Counted from the first letter of the stretch, positions 1-8,843 are shown. The stretch: 42,808 nt of DNA from Bradyrhizobium sp. JYMT SZCCT0180 (GCF_018130165.1 NZ_JAFCLZ010000042.1:1-42808), one strand, 5' to 3'. Numbers and translations are program-made. The notes: generated by a model from the sequence alone, not told the origin.

Positions 1-209
1 GTCATAAGCCGTAAAGCCACTGCGCAGGGAATGTCGGATGTTCTCCGCTGCCCTGTATGCTCGTGTGCAGCTTTCTTTGCACTATTCGCACACGAGACCG
101 CGGGTGCAGCGCGCATCCGGCATTCCCTGCGCCCTCTGATTGGAGAGGGCGGGAAGTTCAAGAGCAAAACTCGGGTGCATCGCGCCGCGAGAATGCGAAA
201 CTGTTTCCA
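1..209 (+). repeat. Long structured dispersed repeat, copy A (cut by the window edge)
   Basis: This stretch matches the reverse complement of about 7635-7860, and its first 50 bases match the right edge of the window (42763-42808). It folds on paper into a nested hairpin. The outer stem pairs GCGCAGGGAATG (about 24-35) with CATTCCCTGCGC (about 120-131); the inner stem pairs CTCGTGTGC with GCACACGAG. Open frames across it are low-complexity by-products of the repeat, so I call no gene here. Function unknown; I recall similar sequence being frequent in Bradyrhizobium genomes but cannot check that. Confidence 0.75.
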
Positions 210-318
210 CGTCATTGTCTGCAACAAACGCGGAGCGTTTGTGCATGAGAGCGTAGCGAAGCAATCCATGCCGCCACGCGAAGAAAGAATGGATTGCTTC
301 GCTGCGCTCGCAATGACG
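210..318. repeat. Palindromic intergenic repeat (AGCGAAGCAATCC family) with an interrupted left arm
   Basis: The right arm GGATTGCTTCGCTGCGCTCG pairs with the left arm around 249-269. An intact copy lies at 42341-42418. Here the left arm is split: CGTCATTG (210-217) is followed by about 31 extra bases (218-248) before GAGCGTAGCG resumes. The extra bases contain their own small hairpin, CAAACGC-GGA-GCGTTTG. Confidence 0.8.
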
Positions 319-548
319 TTGATATGGCTGTTTGAAATTCAAATCGGAACCGCGAAGCAAGCGAGGCGACGCGACCTGCTGCAACCAGTGATGTCCGTGA
401 CGGCGCGCACAGCCGCGACCGTCCTCCGGCCTGGTTGCCGAGCCGCCCTTCAACGACGTGACGACAGTCACGGAAGCGTTGGCCTTGCCGGCATAGGTTG
501 CGATCACAACGAGCGATGATCGCTTGCGCCAACGGATGGAGACTTGCC

Positions 549-749
549 ATGACCAACGTCAATCATGAACTGCGCATCGATGAGCTGGATCTGATCAGTG
601 GAGGCGGCTTGAAATCGGCGTTTGATAAGCTGCCGACGACGACCACCACCACCGGGGGCTCCGGCACCGGTGCGCCGGATTGGTGGAAACCGTTTCCCGG
701 CTATCTGACCATGGATTCAGTCAGGGCGCTCGGCCCCATTGGATTCTGA
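549..749 (+). CDS. Double-glycine leader peptide (bacteriocin-like), 66 aa
   Basis: I start at the ATG at 549 because GGAGA lies seven bases upstream; a longer in-frame start at 498 has no such site. The N-terminus carries a classic GG-type leader: HELRIDELDLISGGG (about residues 6-20). In this class a C39 peptidase-ABC exporter cuts after the GG pair. The mature part would be about 46 residues, with a run of threonines, a Gly/Ser stretch and an aromatic DWWKPFPGY motif. Two other peptides in this window (16806-17024 and 39795-39938) share the leader pattern but not the mature sequence. No exporter, immunity gene or modifying enzyme is adjacent. Export class is inferred from the leader; activity is unknown. 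Confidence 0.7.
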   Translation: MTNVNHELRIDELDLISGGGLKSAFDKLPTTTTTTGGSGTGAPDWWKPFPGYLTMDSVRALGPIGF

Positions 750-763
750 TGGGTTGCAGGACC

Positions 764-887
764 CGTAGGGTGGGCAAACCCACCGGGTCGCGCGAATGCG
801 CGCCCGATGACAGGCTCCGCGTGCCCACTAGTCGGAATGCAGATAGATGGTGGGCACGGCGCCAGTGCGCCTTTGCCCACCCTACGG
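764..887. repeat. Palindromic repeat, CGTAGGGTGGGCAAA family
   Basis: CGTAGGGTGGGCAAA at the left end is repeated inverted as TTTGCCCACCCTACG at the right end, with an inner GTGCCCAC/GTGGGCAC pair. The same element occurs at 12838-12936. It lies between the end of the GG peptide and the convergent desaturase gene. Confidence 0.85.
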
Positions 888-893
888 CTGCGT

Positions 894-2066
894 TTACGCC
901 CGCACCGGCACCGCAATCAGCTGAGTGCCGACCGCACCGAGCAGGAGCTGGTGCGCGCGATCGACGATTTCGTCGAGCGAGCGGGTGCGCGCAAACATCG
1001 CCTGCGCCTGCGCCAGCAACTCGTCGCGCGTCGGAATCCTCGGATGGAAGGATGCCAAAATCTCGGCCGTTTGCGATCGGGCCTGGCTCAGCGTCTCCTG
1101 CAACGCCACCAATTCGGACGAGTGCAGCGCCGATGAAACGGCGAGCGCAATCCGCTCGGGATTGAACCAGGCGACGAGTTCGTCGGCGGCGCGATTGATG
1201 ACGCGCGAACCGAGCCGCTGCTCGTTGCGCAGCACTTCCGCGGGCGGCGTCTTCAGGTCCCGCACGACGCGAACGAATGACAGCGCCTTCAGCATGTAAA
1301 AGGTGACGTCGATTTCCCACCAGCGAAAACCCTGGCGGGCGCTGCTCTGGTAGGCGTGGTGGTTGTTGTGCCAGCCTTCGCCCATGGTGAAGAACGCCAG
1401 CAGCCAGTTGTTGCGGGAATCGTCGCCGGTGACGTAGCGCTTGCGGCCGTGAACATGCGCCAGCGAATTGATGCAGAAGGTCGCGTGATAGAGCATCACC
1501 GTGCTCCAGACAAAACCGACCACGAGGCCGGACCATCCGCCGATCGCGAAACAGATGATCGCGAGGATCACGCTCGGCAGCTGCTCGAACCGGTGCAGGA
1601 ACCGCAATTCCGGAAAGGCCGCGAAATCCGCGACCTTGACCAGATCGGTCAGGTCGTGTTGCCGGTAAAAGATCCATCCGACATGGCTGTAGAAGAAGCC
1701 CTTGTGGCGCGGCGAATGCACGTCATGTTGCGTATCGGAATACAGATGGTGGTGGCGGTGCTTGGCGGCCCACCACAGCACGCTCTTCTGGGTGGTGCTC
1801 TGGGCCAGGAACGCCAGCACGAATTGAAACAGCCGGCTGGTCGCATAGGAGCGGTGCGAGAAGTAGCGGTGATATCCCGCCGTGATCGCGAACATGCGCA
1901 GCCAGTACAGCGTCACGCAGATCGCAACCGCCTGCCAGGTGATGCCGGTCCAGAACGCGGCAAAGGCGCTGAGGTGCAGCACGATGAACGGCAGCGCGGA
2001 CGGGTACATGATGTCGTCATGCGCGTCGGCGGTTTGGGCGTCGGCATTGTCTGGCTTGTCGGACAT
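894..2066 (-). CDS. Membrane acyl-CoA/stearoyl-type delta-9 fatty acid desaturase
   Basis: A 390-residue membrane di-iron desaturase, expected to introduce a double bond into long acyl chains in the cytoplasmic membrane. All three histidine boxes are present: HRYFSH (66-71), HRHHH (103-107) and HNNHH (233-237). Hydrophobic segments lie near 22-60 and 165-200. The C-terminal 130 residues or so, after the last box, are a soluble extension. I start at the ATG at 2066; a longer frame to 2147 adds 27 Arg-rich residues and looks non-coding. The start codon faces the LysR gene at 2583 across about 500 bases. The substrate form (acyl-CoA or acyl-lipid) cannot be told from sequence. Confidence 0.88.
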   Translation of the reverse strand: MSDKPDNADAQTADAHDDIMYPSALPFIVLHLSAFAAFWTGITWQAVAICVTLYWLRMFAITAGYHRYFSHRSYATSRLFQFVLAFLAQSTTQKSVLWWAAKHRHHHLYSDTQHDVHSPRHKGFFYSHVGWIFYRQHDLTDLVKVADFAAFPELRFLHRFEQLPSVILAIICFAIGGWSGLVVGFVWSTVMLYHATFCINSLAHVHGRKRYVTGDDSRNNWLLAFFTMGEGWHNNHHAYQSSARQGFRWWEIDVTFYMLKALSFVRVVRDLKTPPAEVLRNEQRLGSRVINRAADELVAWFNPERIALAVSSALHSSELVALQETLSQARSQTAEILASFHPRIPTRDELLAQAQAMFARTRSLDEIVDRAHQLLLGAVGTQLIAVPVRA

Positions 2067-2390
2067 GAAGTGCGTACTTGGCTCCCTGGCGCATGCCGGC
2101 CGCTGCCGGGCATGACTCACGGTTGATGGGCGAAGCGATGATCGCATCCACCGGTTAAGACCCGCTGAGGGGCCCGACGATGTTGGTCGAGAATGGGCTG
2201 AGGCTCGTCAGTCACGCGCACTATGGGCGGGGCCAAGTCGGTCGGCCGAAGTTCGATCAGCATAAATAGTTCTGGCCAGCCGGCGACGCAAGGCAATGTC
2301 AGGACCTGAGGCCGTGGGTCGCACTGCGCCCGAAAGGGGCGGGGAGGCGAAAATGACGGCCGGCCCCGCGCCCTGACCGGAATTGGAATT

Positions 2391-2409
2391 GTTCCAAATC
2401 TTTGGGAAC
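2391..2409. promoter_or_regulatory. Inverted repeat GTTCC-N9-GGAAC, candidate operator
   Basis: It sits in the 516-base gap between the divergent desaturase and LysR genes, about 175 bases before the LysR start. LysR proteins usually bind dyads in such divergent regions, but this one does not fit the T-N11-A rule exactly. The rest of the gap shows no gene. Confidence 0.3.
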
Positions 2410-2422
2410 CCGTTCCATGCCG

Positions 2423-2453
2423 ATCGCCCGATAAGCCCTGAAAATCGGGCGAT
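2423..2453. other. Hairpin-forming inverted repeat in the desaturase-LysR gap
   Basis: Perfect 10-bp arms ATCGCCCGAT and ATCGGGCGAT are separated by 11 bases. It could be a regulator site or an RNA hairpin in the LysR leader. No T-run follows, so it is not an obvious terminator. Confidence 0.4.
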
Positions 2454-2582
2454 ATCGGTATCCAATGAGCGCCGAAACCGCGTGATCGGAGCCCGGCTTT
2501 TGACGTATAGGTCCAGCGGTGGCCGTGGTATTTGTCAACCGCCGGACCATGGGGTTAACCGACCAGATTCACTGAGGCCTTC

Positions 2583-3479
2583 TTGCTCGATAAGCTTGAA
2601 CTATTGCTGGCGCTCGCAAAGGAGCGGCATTTCGGACGCGCCGCCGAGGCGTGCGGCGTCACCCAGCCGACGATGTCGACGAGCCTCAAGCAGCTCGAGG
2701 AAATCCTCGGCGTCATGCTGGTGCAGCGCGGCTCGCGCTTTCAGGGCTTTACGCCCGAGGGCGAACGCACGCTCGACTGGGCGCGGCGGATCGTGGGCGA
2801 CACCCGCGCCATGCGGCAGGAGATCAACAGCCTCAAGGACAAGCTCTCCGGCGAGATCAGGCTGGCGGCAATCCCGACCGTGCTCGGCATGGTGGCGCAG
2901 CTCACCACGCCGTTCCGCGCGCGCCATCCCGACGTGCGTTTCCAGATCCGCTCATGCACCTCGGCCGAGGTGCTGGGGCTCTTGGAAAATCTCGAGGTCG
3001 ACGCCGGGCTGACCTATATCGAGAACGAGCCGATCGGCAAGGTTCGCACCATCCCGCTCTACAACGAGAGCTACCGCCTGCTGACGGCGCCGGACGCGAT
3101 GTTCGGCGATCGCAAGCAGGTCACGTGGAAAGAAGTCGGCCAGGTGCCGCTGTGCCTGTTGACGCCGGACATGCAGAACCGCCGCATCATCGACCGCGCG
3201 CTGACGTCGGTCGGCGCCGAGGCGATGCCGACGCTGACGTCGAACTCGCTCCTGGTGCTCTATACCCACGTCAAGACCGGACGCTGGGCGAGCGTGATGC
3301 CGGCGAAGCTGGCGGAGACGTTGGGGCTCGCGGACACCGTCCGCAGCATTCCGATCGTCGATCCCGTGGTCGATTACAGCATCGGCATGGTAGTCCCGCA
3401 GCGCGATCCGATGACGCCGCTGATCGCTGCCCTGGTGCAGATCGCCCGCGAAGTCGCGCCGACGCTGGAATCGACCTAA
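2583..3479 (+). CDS. LysR-family transcriptional regulator
   Basis: A 298-residue LysR protein. The N-terminal winged helix-turn-helix covers about residues 1-60, with the typical FGRAAEACGVTQPTMS recognition region; the remainder is the periplasmic-binding-like effector domain, beginning near EIRLAAIPTV. The start is a TTG at 2583: the frame is closed upstream by a stop at 2556, there is no ATG between, and GAGG lies 5-6 bases before the TTG. It ends seven bases before the convergent sensor kinase. The target and inducer are not evident; the divergent desaturase is a possible target by position only. Confidence 0.9.
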   Translation: MLDKLELLLALAKERHFGRAAEACGVTQPTMSTSLKQLEEILGVMLVQRGSRFQGFTPEGERTLDWARRIVGDTRAMRQEINSLKDKLSGEIRLAAIPTVLGMVAQLTTPFRARHPDVRFQIRSCTSAEVLGLLENLEVDAGLTYIENEPIGKVRTIPLYNESYRLLTAPDAMFGDRKQVTWKEVGQVPLCLLTPDMQNRRIIDRALTSVGAEAMPTLTSNSLLVLYTHVKTGRWASVMPAKLAETLGLADTVRSIPIVDPVVDYSIGMVVPQRDPMTPLIAALVQIAREVAPTLEST

Positions 3480-3486
3480 GGGCCGG

Positions 3487-5787
3487 CTACGCCGCGACCG
3501 ACAGCTTTGCGTTCGGCTGTTGCGGCTCGCGCGGCAACTTGATCCGCACCACCGTTCCGGTGCCGAGCTTGGAACGCAGCCGCATCGTTCCGCCGTGCAG
3601 ACTGGTCAGCGATCTTGCGATGGCGAGCCCGAGGCCCGAACCCTGATAGGTTTTTGTCAGTTGGCTCTCGACCTGCTCGAACGGCTTGCCCAGCCGCCGC
3701 AGCGAATCCGGGGCGATGCCGATGCCGGTGTCGGCGATCACGAGCACGATGGAATCGCTCAGCACCTGGCCGCGCACGGTGACCCGGCCGTCGTCGGGGG
3801 TGAACTTGACGGCGTTCGACAGCAGGTTGACGAAGATCTGCTTGACCGCGCGGCGGTCGGCCATGACCGAGATGGTGCTTTCGATGTCGGCGTCGAGCGT
3901 CAGATGCTTGTCCTCCGCGCGTCCCGAGACCACGCGCAGCGACTCCGCCAGAATGTTCGACAGGTCGAGCGGCTCCATGTCGAGCTTCATGCGGCCGGCC
4001 TCGATCTTCGACATGTCGAGGATGTCGTTGATGACTTCGAGCAGATATTTGCCCGATGTCAGGATGTCGTGGCAGTACTCCTGGTACTTGTCGGAGCCGA
4101 GCACGCCGAACATGCCGCTGCCCATGATCTCCGAGAAGCCGATGATGGCGTTCAGGGGTGTGCGCAGTTCGTGGCTCATATTGGCCAGGAACTTTGATTT
4201 CGCCTGGTTGGCTTCCTGGGCGCGAGTTCGTTCCTGCGAGTATTTTTCGGCGAGGTCGGCGAGTTCGGATTGCGAGCGCTTCAGGTCGAGCACGTTGGCG
4301 CGCATCCGGGCGTCGTTTTCGACCAGCTTCTGCTCGTGTTCCTTGATGCGGGTAATGTCGGTGCCGACAGAGACGTAGCCGCCGTCCTTGGTGCGGCGTT
4401 CGCTGATGTGCAGCCAGCTGCCGTCGTCGAGCTGGGCTTCGAAGGTGCGCGCTCCCGGCGCTTGCGCGCCGGTCTCCTGCAGTCTGGTGCGGACCTCCGG
4501 CATGCTGCCGACTTCGATCACGGTTTCATAGGAGGTGCCCGATGTCACCGCCGAGTCAGGCAGTTTGTGCAGGCGCTGGAAATGCGAGTTGCAGAGCACC
4601 AGGCGGTCTTCCGCGTCCCACAGCACGAAGGCTTCCGGAATGGTCTCGATCGCGTCGCGCAGCCGCAAATCCGCCTCGACCGTTTTCTCGGCGAGACTCT
4701 TCTGTTCGGTGATGTCGACCGCGATGCCGATCAGATGCAGGCCGGAGTCGGCGGCGGACTGGCTGAGTTCGCAGCGCACCCGCAGCCAGATCCAGTGACC
4801 GCCGGTGTGCTGCATGCGGAAGGTCTGGTCGATATGGTCGAGCTTGCCGGAGATCAATTGGTCGGCGATCGCGAACAGATCGATGTCGTCGGATTTCACC
4901 AGCGCGTTGACTTCGCCGAACGTCAGCAGGTCGTTGCGGGAGTCGAGGCCGAGCATCGTGAACATCGACTGCGACCAGAAGATGCGCCCGCGCGACAGGT
5001 CCCAGTCCCACAGGCCGCACCGGCCGCGGTTGAGCGCGGTGTCGATCCGGCCGCGCACCGCGTCATTGATCAGGTCGCCCTCGCGGGCGCGGGTCGATTG
5101 CCAGTGGAACGCAAAGCCGAGGATCAGCACGACGAAGCCGGTGGTGGCGGACAGCGTCATCGACAGCGCCGCGTCCGATCCCCACAGCGGATCGTTCTTC
5201 TCCTGGATCACGATGACCTGGCCGGGCAGCGCCTTGACCAGCCGCGAAATCGCCAGCGCGCCGTTGCCGCTCGGTAGCGTCATGTCGTTGATGATTCCCT
5301 GCTGAGCCGGCGCGGCGAGCAGTTGCGCGGTGGAGATCACGTCGAGCACGCGGTCGCTTCCGCTGAGGCCCTCGACCGGAATCCGCGCCAGCACGCGATG
5401 CTCAACACCGGTGATGATGAAATGGCGGCCGGTCGCGTTGCCCCAGGAGGGAATGAGTTCGGGCAGCAGGCTCTGCAGCCGGTCGATGGTGAGGGCGCGA
5501 TCCTGCCGGACGGAGGCGAGGCGATCGATGCGTTCGGCCATCAGGTCGGTGACTGCGGCGAGGTCGCGCTTCATGGCGGCGCGCTTCTGCCGGGTCTGGT
5601 CGATCACCTGCACGACCGCGCCGAGGCAGATCGTGATCAGGAAGGCGATGATCAGGGTCGGCACGGCGCGTCGCAGCGCCGGTTCGGCGATCAGCAGCCT
5701 GTGGTAAGCCGGTTTAGCGATCGATTGCGCCAATCCCTTGATCGAATCGGATTGGACACACGCGTTCGCCGCATGCGCGCGCGCCAT
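3487..5787 (-). CDS. PAS-domain sensor histidine kinase, PleC/PdhS/DivJ-like
   Basis: A membrane sensor kinase of 766 residues. There are two membrane segments (about 42-62 and 208-228) around an extracytoplasmic domain, two PAS domains (about 255-365 and 380-480), a short coiled coil, and then HisKA with SHELRTPLNAIIGFSE (phospho-acceptor H539) and HATPase_c with NLLSNAVKFTP, DTGIGI and GSGLGLA. The C-terminal PFEQVESQLTKTYQGSG block is the form seen in alphaproteobacterial cell-cycle kinases of the PleC/PdhS group, so control of DivK-type regulators is a family-level inference. No receiver domain is fused. I choose the ATG at 5787 because GGGGT precedes it at about ten bases; upstream ATGs at 5814 and TTG/ATG at 5856 lack a site. 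Its upstream region is unusually rich in GANTC. Confidence 0.82.
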   Translation of the reverse strand: MARAHAANACVQSDSIKGLAQSIAKPAYHRLLIAEPALRRAVPTLIIAFLITICLGAVVQVIDQTRQKRAAMKRDLAAVTDLMAERIDRLASVRQDRALTIDRLQSLLPELIPSWGNATGRHFIITGVEHRVLARIPVEGLSGSDRVLDVISTAQLLAAPAQQGIINDMTLPSGNGALAISRLVKALPGQVIVIQEKNDPLWGSDAALSMTLSATTGFVVLILGFAFHWQSTRAREGDLINDAVRGRIDTALNRGRCGLWDWDLSRGRIFWSQSMFTMLGLDSRNDLLTFGEVNALVKSDDIDLFAIADQLISGKLDHIDQTFRMQHTGGHWIWLRVRCELSQSAADSGLHLIGIAVDITEQKSLAEKTVEADLRLRDAIETIPEAFVLWDAEDRLVLCNSHFQRLHKLPDSAVTSGTSYETVIEVGSMPEVRTRLQETGAQAPGARTFEAQLDDGSWLHISERRTKDGGYVSVGTDITRIKEHEQKLVENDARMRANVLDLKRSQSELADLAEKYSQERTRAQEANQAKSKFLANMSHELRTPLNAIIGFSEIMGSGMFGVLGSDKYQEYCHDILTSGKYLLEVINDILDMSKIEAGRMKLDMEPLDLSNILAESLRVVSGRAEDKHLTLDADIESTISVMADRRAVKQIFVNLLSNAVKFTPDDGRVTVRGQVLSDSIVLVIADTGIGIAPDSLRRLGKPFEQVESQLTKTYQGSGLGLAIARSLTSLHGGTMRLRSKLGTGTVVRIKLPREPQQPNAKLSVAA

Positions 5788-5849
5788 GCTAATAGACCCC
5801 CACCGAAAATTCATTTTTGCACATCGTTTCGGAAGAGCCCTCGACTTCC

Positions 5850-5956
5850 GAATCACAGCGATTTGAATCGGTTTTTCCCGGGCTGTCGAGAGTCAACGAT
5901 TCGTTAATATCAAATAAATCTTGTCCAACGGGGAATCGGGGACTCCAAAAAGAGTC
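5850..5956. promoter_or_regulatory. Cluster of seven GANTC (CcrM) sites upstream of the sensor kinase
   Basis: GANTC occurs at 5850, 5865, 5890, 5898, 5933, 5941 and 5952 (first base of each). About 0.4 would be expected in 107 bases at this GC content. An eighth lies at 5744 inside the gene. A near-match to the CtrA box (TTAA-N7-TAAA) lies at 5904-5918. CcrM methylation of GANTC is known to tune cell-cycle promoters in alphaproteobacteria. The region is also downstream of the CDF gene. Confidence 0.6.
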
Positions 5957-5991
5957 CGAAACAGGAACGCGCCCGTAGTACTACGTCCAAC

Positions 5992-7380
5992 TCACAGATA
6001 AGGCGGTTCGGCGTGGCTGATCACGCGCTTGATGGTCGGGAAGGCGCGGCGCAGCGCGCGCTCGATCTCGTCGACGTTCTCATGCACCTTGATGACGCTC
6101 ATCGAGGGCGCGGCGCGGCAATGGAAGTTGACGATCTCGCCGGCGTCGGTGTCGCGCACCCGCACATTATGGATGTCATGGATGGCGCCATTGGCCGCGA
6201 AGCCCGCCAGCGCCGCCTTGATGACTTCCACCCGTTCGGGTGAGGCGTCGGTGCCGTGGGGCAGTTCCGGTTCCAGCGGCTCGATGTGGGTGTCGACCTC
6301 GACATCCTCGCCAAAGTCCTCGCGGATGCTGCGCTCCAGTTCATGGGCGATGTCGTGCGCCGCGGTCAGCGCCATCTCGCCGTCAACCTCGAGGTCGATG
6401 CTGACCGTCAGCCGGCCGCCGAGATCGTGCACGGTGACATGGTGGACCGCGAGGCCGGAATTGCGCGCGATCACCATGATGCGCTCGCGCACGCTCTCAT
6501 TGTCGCGCGCCACCGGCACGGCGGTGAACGTCAGATCGGCGTCGCCGAGCGCCTCGCTCACCCCCGCCTGCGCGATCCGCTTGATGGCCTCGACGCGGTC
6601 GATCGGGTAGGTGCGGGGCACGTTGACGATGGCGTCGATGAAATGGGTCGGCCCGACCATGCGCACGCGCAGCCGTTCGACGCCGACCACGCCGGGCACG
6701 GCGCGGATGGCGGCGGTCGCTTTTTCCGCCGCGCCTTCCGGGGCGCGGTCGAGCAGGGTTTCGATGGTGGATCGTCCGAGCCGCAAGCCCAGCAGCGATA
6801 TCATCACGGCGACCGCGATTGCCGCCACCGTGTCGCCCCAGGCATAGCCGAAGCCGGTCAGCACCAGGCCGATGATGACGGCGATCGAACCCAGCACGTC
6901 GGAGGCAAAATGCAGCGCGTCCGCAGCCAGCGCCTGGCTCTTGGTTTCGCGCGCGGTGCGATGCAGCGCCCGCGCCCGCCAGAAATTCACGCCGATGTCG
7001 ATCACCAGCACCACGAAGGGAATGGCGGACAGCGTCGGCGGCGGCGCGCCGTCGCGCAGCCGGCTCCAGGATTCCACCAGAATGCCGCCGGCCAGCACGT
7101 AGAGCAGCGCGATGACGAACAGCGCCGACAGGCTTTCGAACTTGCCGTGGCCGTAATGATGTTCCGCATCGGCCGGCTGATCGGAGACCCGCACCACCAG
7201 CCAGGTGATGATGGTCGCGACCACGTCGACCGAGGAGTGCAGGGCCTCCGAGATCAGCGCCAAACTGCCGATCGCGATCCCGACCGCGAACTTCGCCGCG
7301 GCCATGCCGGCGCTGGCAAAAATCGAGATCGCGGCGACGTTGGTCTTGAGGCTGGAAACGCGGGCGTGGGTCAATGTCAT
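5992..7380 (-). CDS. Cation diffusion facilitator (CDF) family metal transporter
   Basis: A 462-residue inner-membrane metal/proton antiporter that would export a divalent cation from the cytoplasm. Six hydrophobic segments fill about residues 12-200. The transport site is HxxxD in both key helices (H48/D52 in EALHSSVD and H157/D161 in DALHFASD), the arrangement found in zinc and iron/zinc members. A His-rich EHHYGHGKFES loop follows helix 2. The cytoplasmic part is about 260 residues and appears to hold two ZT-dimer-like repeats, longer than the usual single one of about 90 residues. No clear Shine-Dalgarno site precedes the ATG. Metal specificity is not settled by sequence. Confidence 0.9.
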   Translation of the reverse strand: MTLTHARVSSLKTNVAAISIFASAGMAAAKFAVGIAIGSLALISEALHSSVDVVATIITWLVVRVSDQPADAEHHYGHGKFESLSALFVIALLYVLAGGILVESWSRLRDGAPPPTLSAIPFVVLVIDIGVNFWRARALHRTARETKSQALAADALHFASDVLGSIAVIIGLVLTGFGYAWGDTVAAIAVAVMISLLGLRLGRSTIETLLDRAPEGAAEKATAAIRAVPGVVGVERLRVRMVGPTHFIDAIVNVPRTYPIDRVEAIKRIAQAGVSEALGDADLTFTAVPVARDNESVRERIMVIARNSGLAVHHVTVHDLGGRLTVSIDLEVDGEMALTAAHDIAHELERSIREDFGEDVEVDTHIEPLEPELPHGTDASPERVEVIKAALAGFAANGAIHDIHNVRVRDTDAGEIVNFHCRAAPSMSVIKVHENVDEIERALRRAFPTIKRVISHAEPPYL

Positions 7381-7515
7381 GAGCGGCGGTTTAGCAGGGC
7401 GTCCGTCAACATCAAGCGCCCATCCACAGCGCTAGTCGCAACTGGTTTGCAGAAGCAGGTTTGTTGCGAATTGTTCTGAATTGAAGGGGCGGTGGTGCTG
7501 CCCCCACACAATGCT

Positions 7516-7540
7516 GTCATACCCGCGAAAGCGGGTATCC
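7516..7540. repeat. Short palindrome, GTCATACCCGCGAAAGCGGGTATCC
   Basis: The stem TACCCGC-GAAA-GCGGGTA is the same family as the repeat at 27525-27639. It begins the 929-base gene-free stretch 7381-8309, which otherwise holds only repeats (this one, the hairpin at about 7594-7632, the long repeat copy B and the hairpin at 8232-8266). Confidence 0.7.
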
Positions 7541-7634
7541 AGTACGCTGCGGCCTTTCGGTTCTATCATCGACGTCTCTGGCATACTGGGTCACCCGTCC
7601 CCCCGTGCGCAAGTGCGCACTCGGGCGGGTGACG

Positions 7635-8175
7635 ACAACTGAAAATGTGTTCGCGATCCCGCGACGCATTGCGCCCGAGTCTTGCTTGAAATCTTCCCGC
7701 CCTCTCAAGAGAGGGCGCAGGGAATGCCGGATGCACGCTGCACCCGCGGTCTCGTGTGCGGTTTGCACAAAGAAAAGTGCACACGAGCATACAGGGCAGC
7801 GGAGGCGATCCGACATTCCCTGCGCAATGGCTTTACGGCTTATGCCGTGCTCTCCCCGGCGACGAGTTCCTTTTTGTCACCGTCGCTGACGAATTATCGG
7901 CGCATCGAAACCCGGTCGGGCTCGACTTGCCTCCGCCAGCTTGACACCAGCAACGGGTGCCAGGACCACACGGTTTTGCCGTACGCAGCATTCCCGTCTT
8001 CGCCTTCGGCTTCGCCGGGCGCGGCCCGTCGTCGCTGTCAGGTCCATCCGGGCGTTGGCATCGCTCGTCTTGCGCGTCGTGCGCCGCTCATGAGGTTCAT
8101 CTCACCCTGCAGCCACCTATCGCGCGCGACGCTGCCGCGTCCACCGCACCCCGTCCCACGTTCGTGACGATCGCG
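7635..8175 (-). repeat. Long structured dispersed repeat, copy B (the most complete copy)
   Basis: Read on the minus strand it contains GTCACGAACGTGGGACGG, then a block with GCAAAACCGTGTGGTCCTGG, then the CATAAGCCGTAAAGCCATTG block, then the nested hairpin with GCGCAGGGAATG/CATTCCCTGCGC and CTCGTGTGC/GCACACGAG stems. Copy C (42560-42808) matches its first half with an internal deletion; copy A (1-209) matches its second half. The stems are kept while loops differ (for example CAGCTTTCTTTGCACTATTC against CACTTTTCTTTGTGCAAACC). The frames predicted in it are shadows of the repeat. Confidence 0.75.
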
Positions 8176-8231
8176 AGCGCCCCTTTCATTGGAACGGGAT
8201 GGATGAGCTGTGCAGGTGATTTGGGGGTGGC

Positions 8232-8266
8232 GTCAAGAAAAATTTCTGTAAAACGGAAATTCTTTC
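8232..8266. repeat. AT-rich hairpin AAGAAAAATTTC/GGAAATTCTTT
   Basis: The bases GTCAAGAAAAATTTCTGTAAA here closely match GTCAAGTAGAAAATTTCTGT at 42477-42496, next to copy C of the long repeat, so this hairpin may travel with that element. It also lies 44 bases downstream of the GNAT stop codon. Confidence 0.5.
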
Positions 8267-8309
8267 ACACGCAGCGGACAAGGGAGCAATTCGCCCGGCG
8301 GGTCCTGGT

Positions 8310-8843
8310 TTAGGATCGATCACGCACCGCAAGGACGTCGTCCCAGCCGTAAGCGAGCTCTTCGATGGTAGCAGAGCCCAGGGTAATCGGCTGGCGTCCG
8401 ATCAGCGTTCCGCCATGCCTTTCGTAGAAACGACGATTGGGATTGTTGATCAGCACCCACACGATTAGCCCGGTTCTGCCTGACCGGTGGAGATCGCCCG
8501 CCAGCGTCCGAAACAGTGTCGTTCCGACGCCCGACCCTTGATGGGAATCCAGCACGTAGATCGCATAAAGTTCGTTCTGGTACTGAAAGTCGGGATGCCG
8601 GGTGGGCCCGCCACATGCGAACCCGACGATGTGGCCCTGGGGATCGGTCGCCACATGGTAGATGGTCTCGGGCTTTCGAAACATCCGCAGATGTCTTTCT
8701 GACTGGCGGGCATGAGACATGCCGTCCAAAAAATCAGAAGGGAGCAGGGCACGAAACGTCGATCGCCAGGTGTCAACGAGAACATTTGCGATGGTGGGGA
8801 TGTCGCTTTCCGTTGCGGGTCGAATCTCGATCTGGCGTTTCAT
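8310..8843 (-). CDS. GNAT-family N-acetyltransferase
   Basis: A 177-residue single-domain GNAT protein, of usual length for the family. It transfers an acetyl group from acetyl-CoA to an amine; the acceptor is unknown. Motif A is seen at about residues 90-115: ELYAIYVLDSHQGSGVGTTL, with the Q-x-x-G-x-G pyrophosphate loop. The C-terminal NPNRRFYERHGG is the usual family signature. The ATG at 8843 has AGGATAGG eight bases upstream. It stands alone between repeats, and no neighbour hints at a substrate. Confidence 0.88.
   Translation of the reverse strand: MKRQIEIRPATESDIPTIANVLVDTWRSTFRALLPSDFLDGMSHARQSERHLRMFRKPETIYHVATDPQGHIVGFACGGPTRHPDFQYQNELYAIYVLDSHQGSGVGTTLFRTLAGDLHRSGRTGLIVWVLINNPNRRFYERHGGTLIGRQPITLGSATIEELAYGWDDVLAVRDRS

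Noticed and set aside
31..519. Open frames up to 160 codons across the left-edge repeats
   Set aside because: They lie wholly in repeated, hairpin-forming sequence, exist on both strands, and the same frame recurs in copy B; composition is unlike real proteins here.
7566..8313. Several 60-160 codon frames in the 7381-8309 gap
   Set aside because: All are frames of the long repeat and nearby hairpins, with no ribosome sites or recognisable domains.
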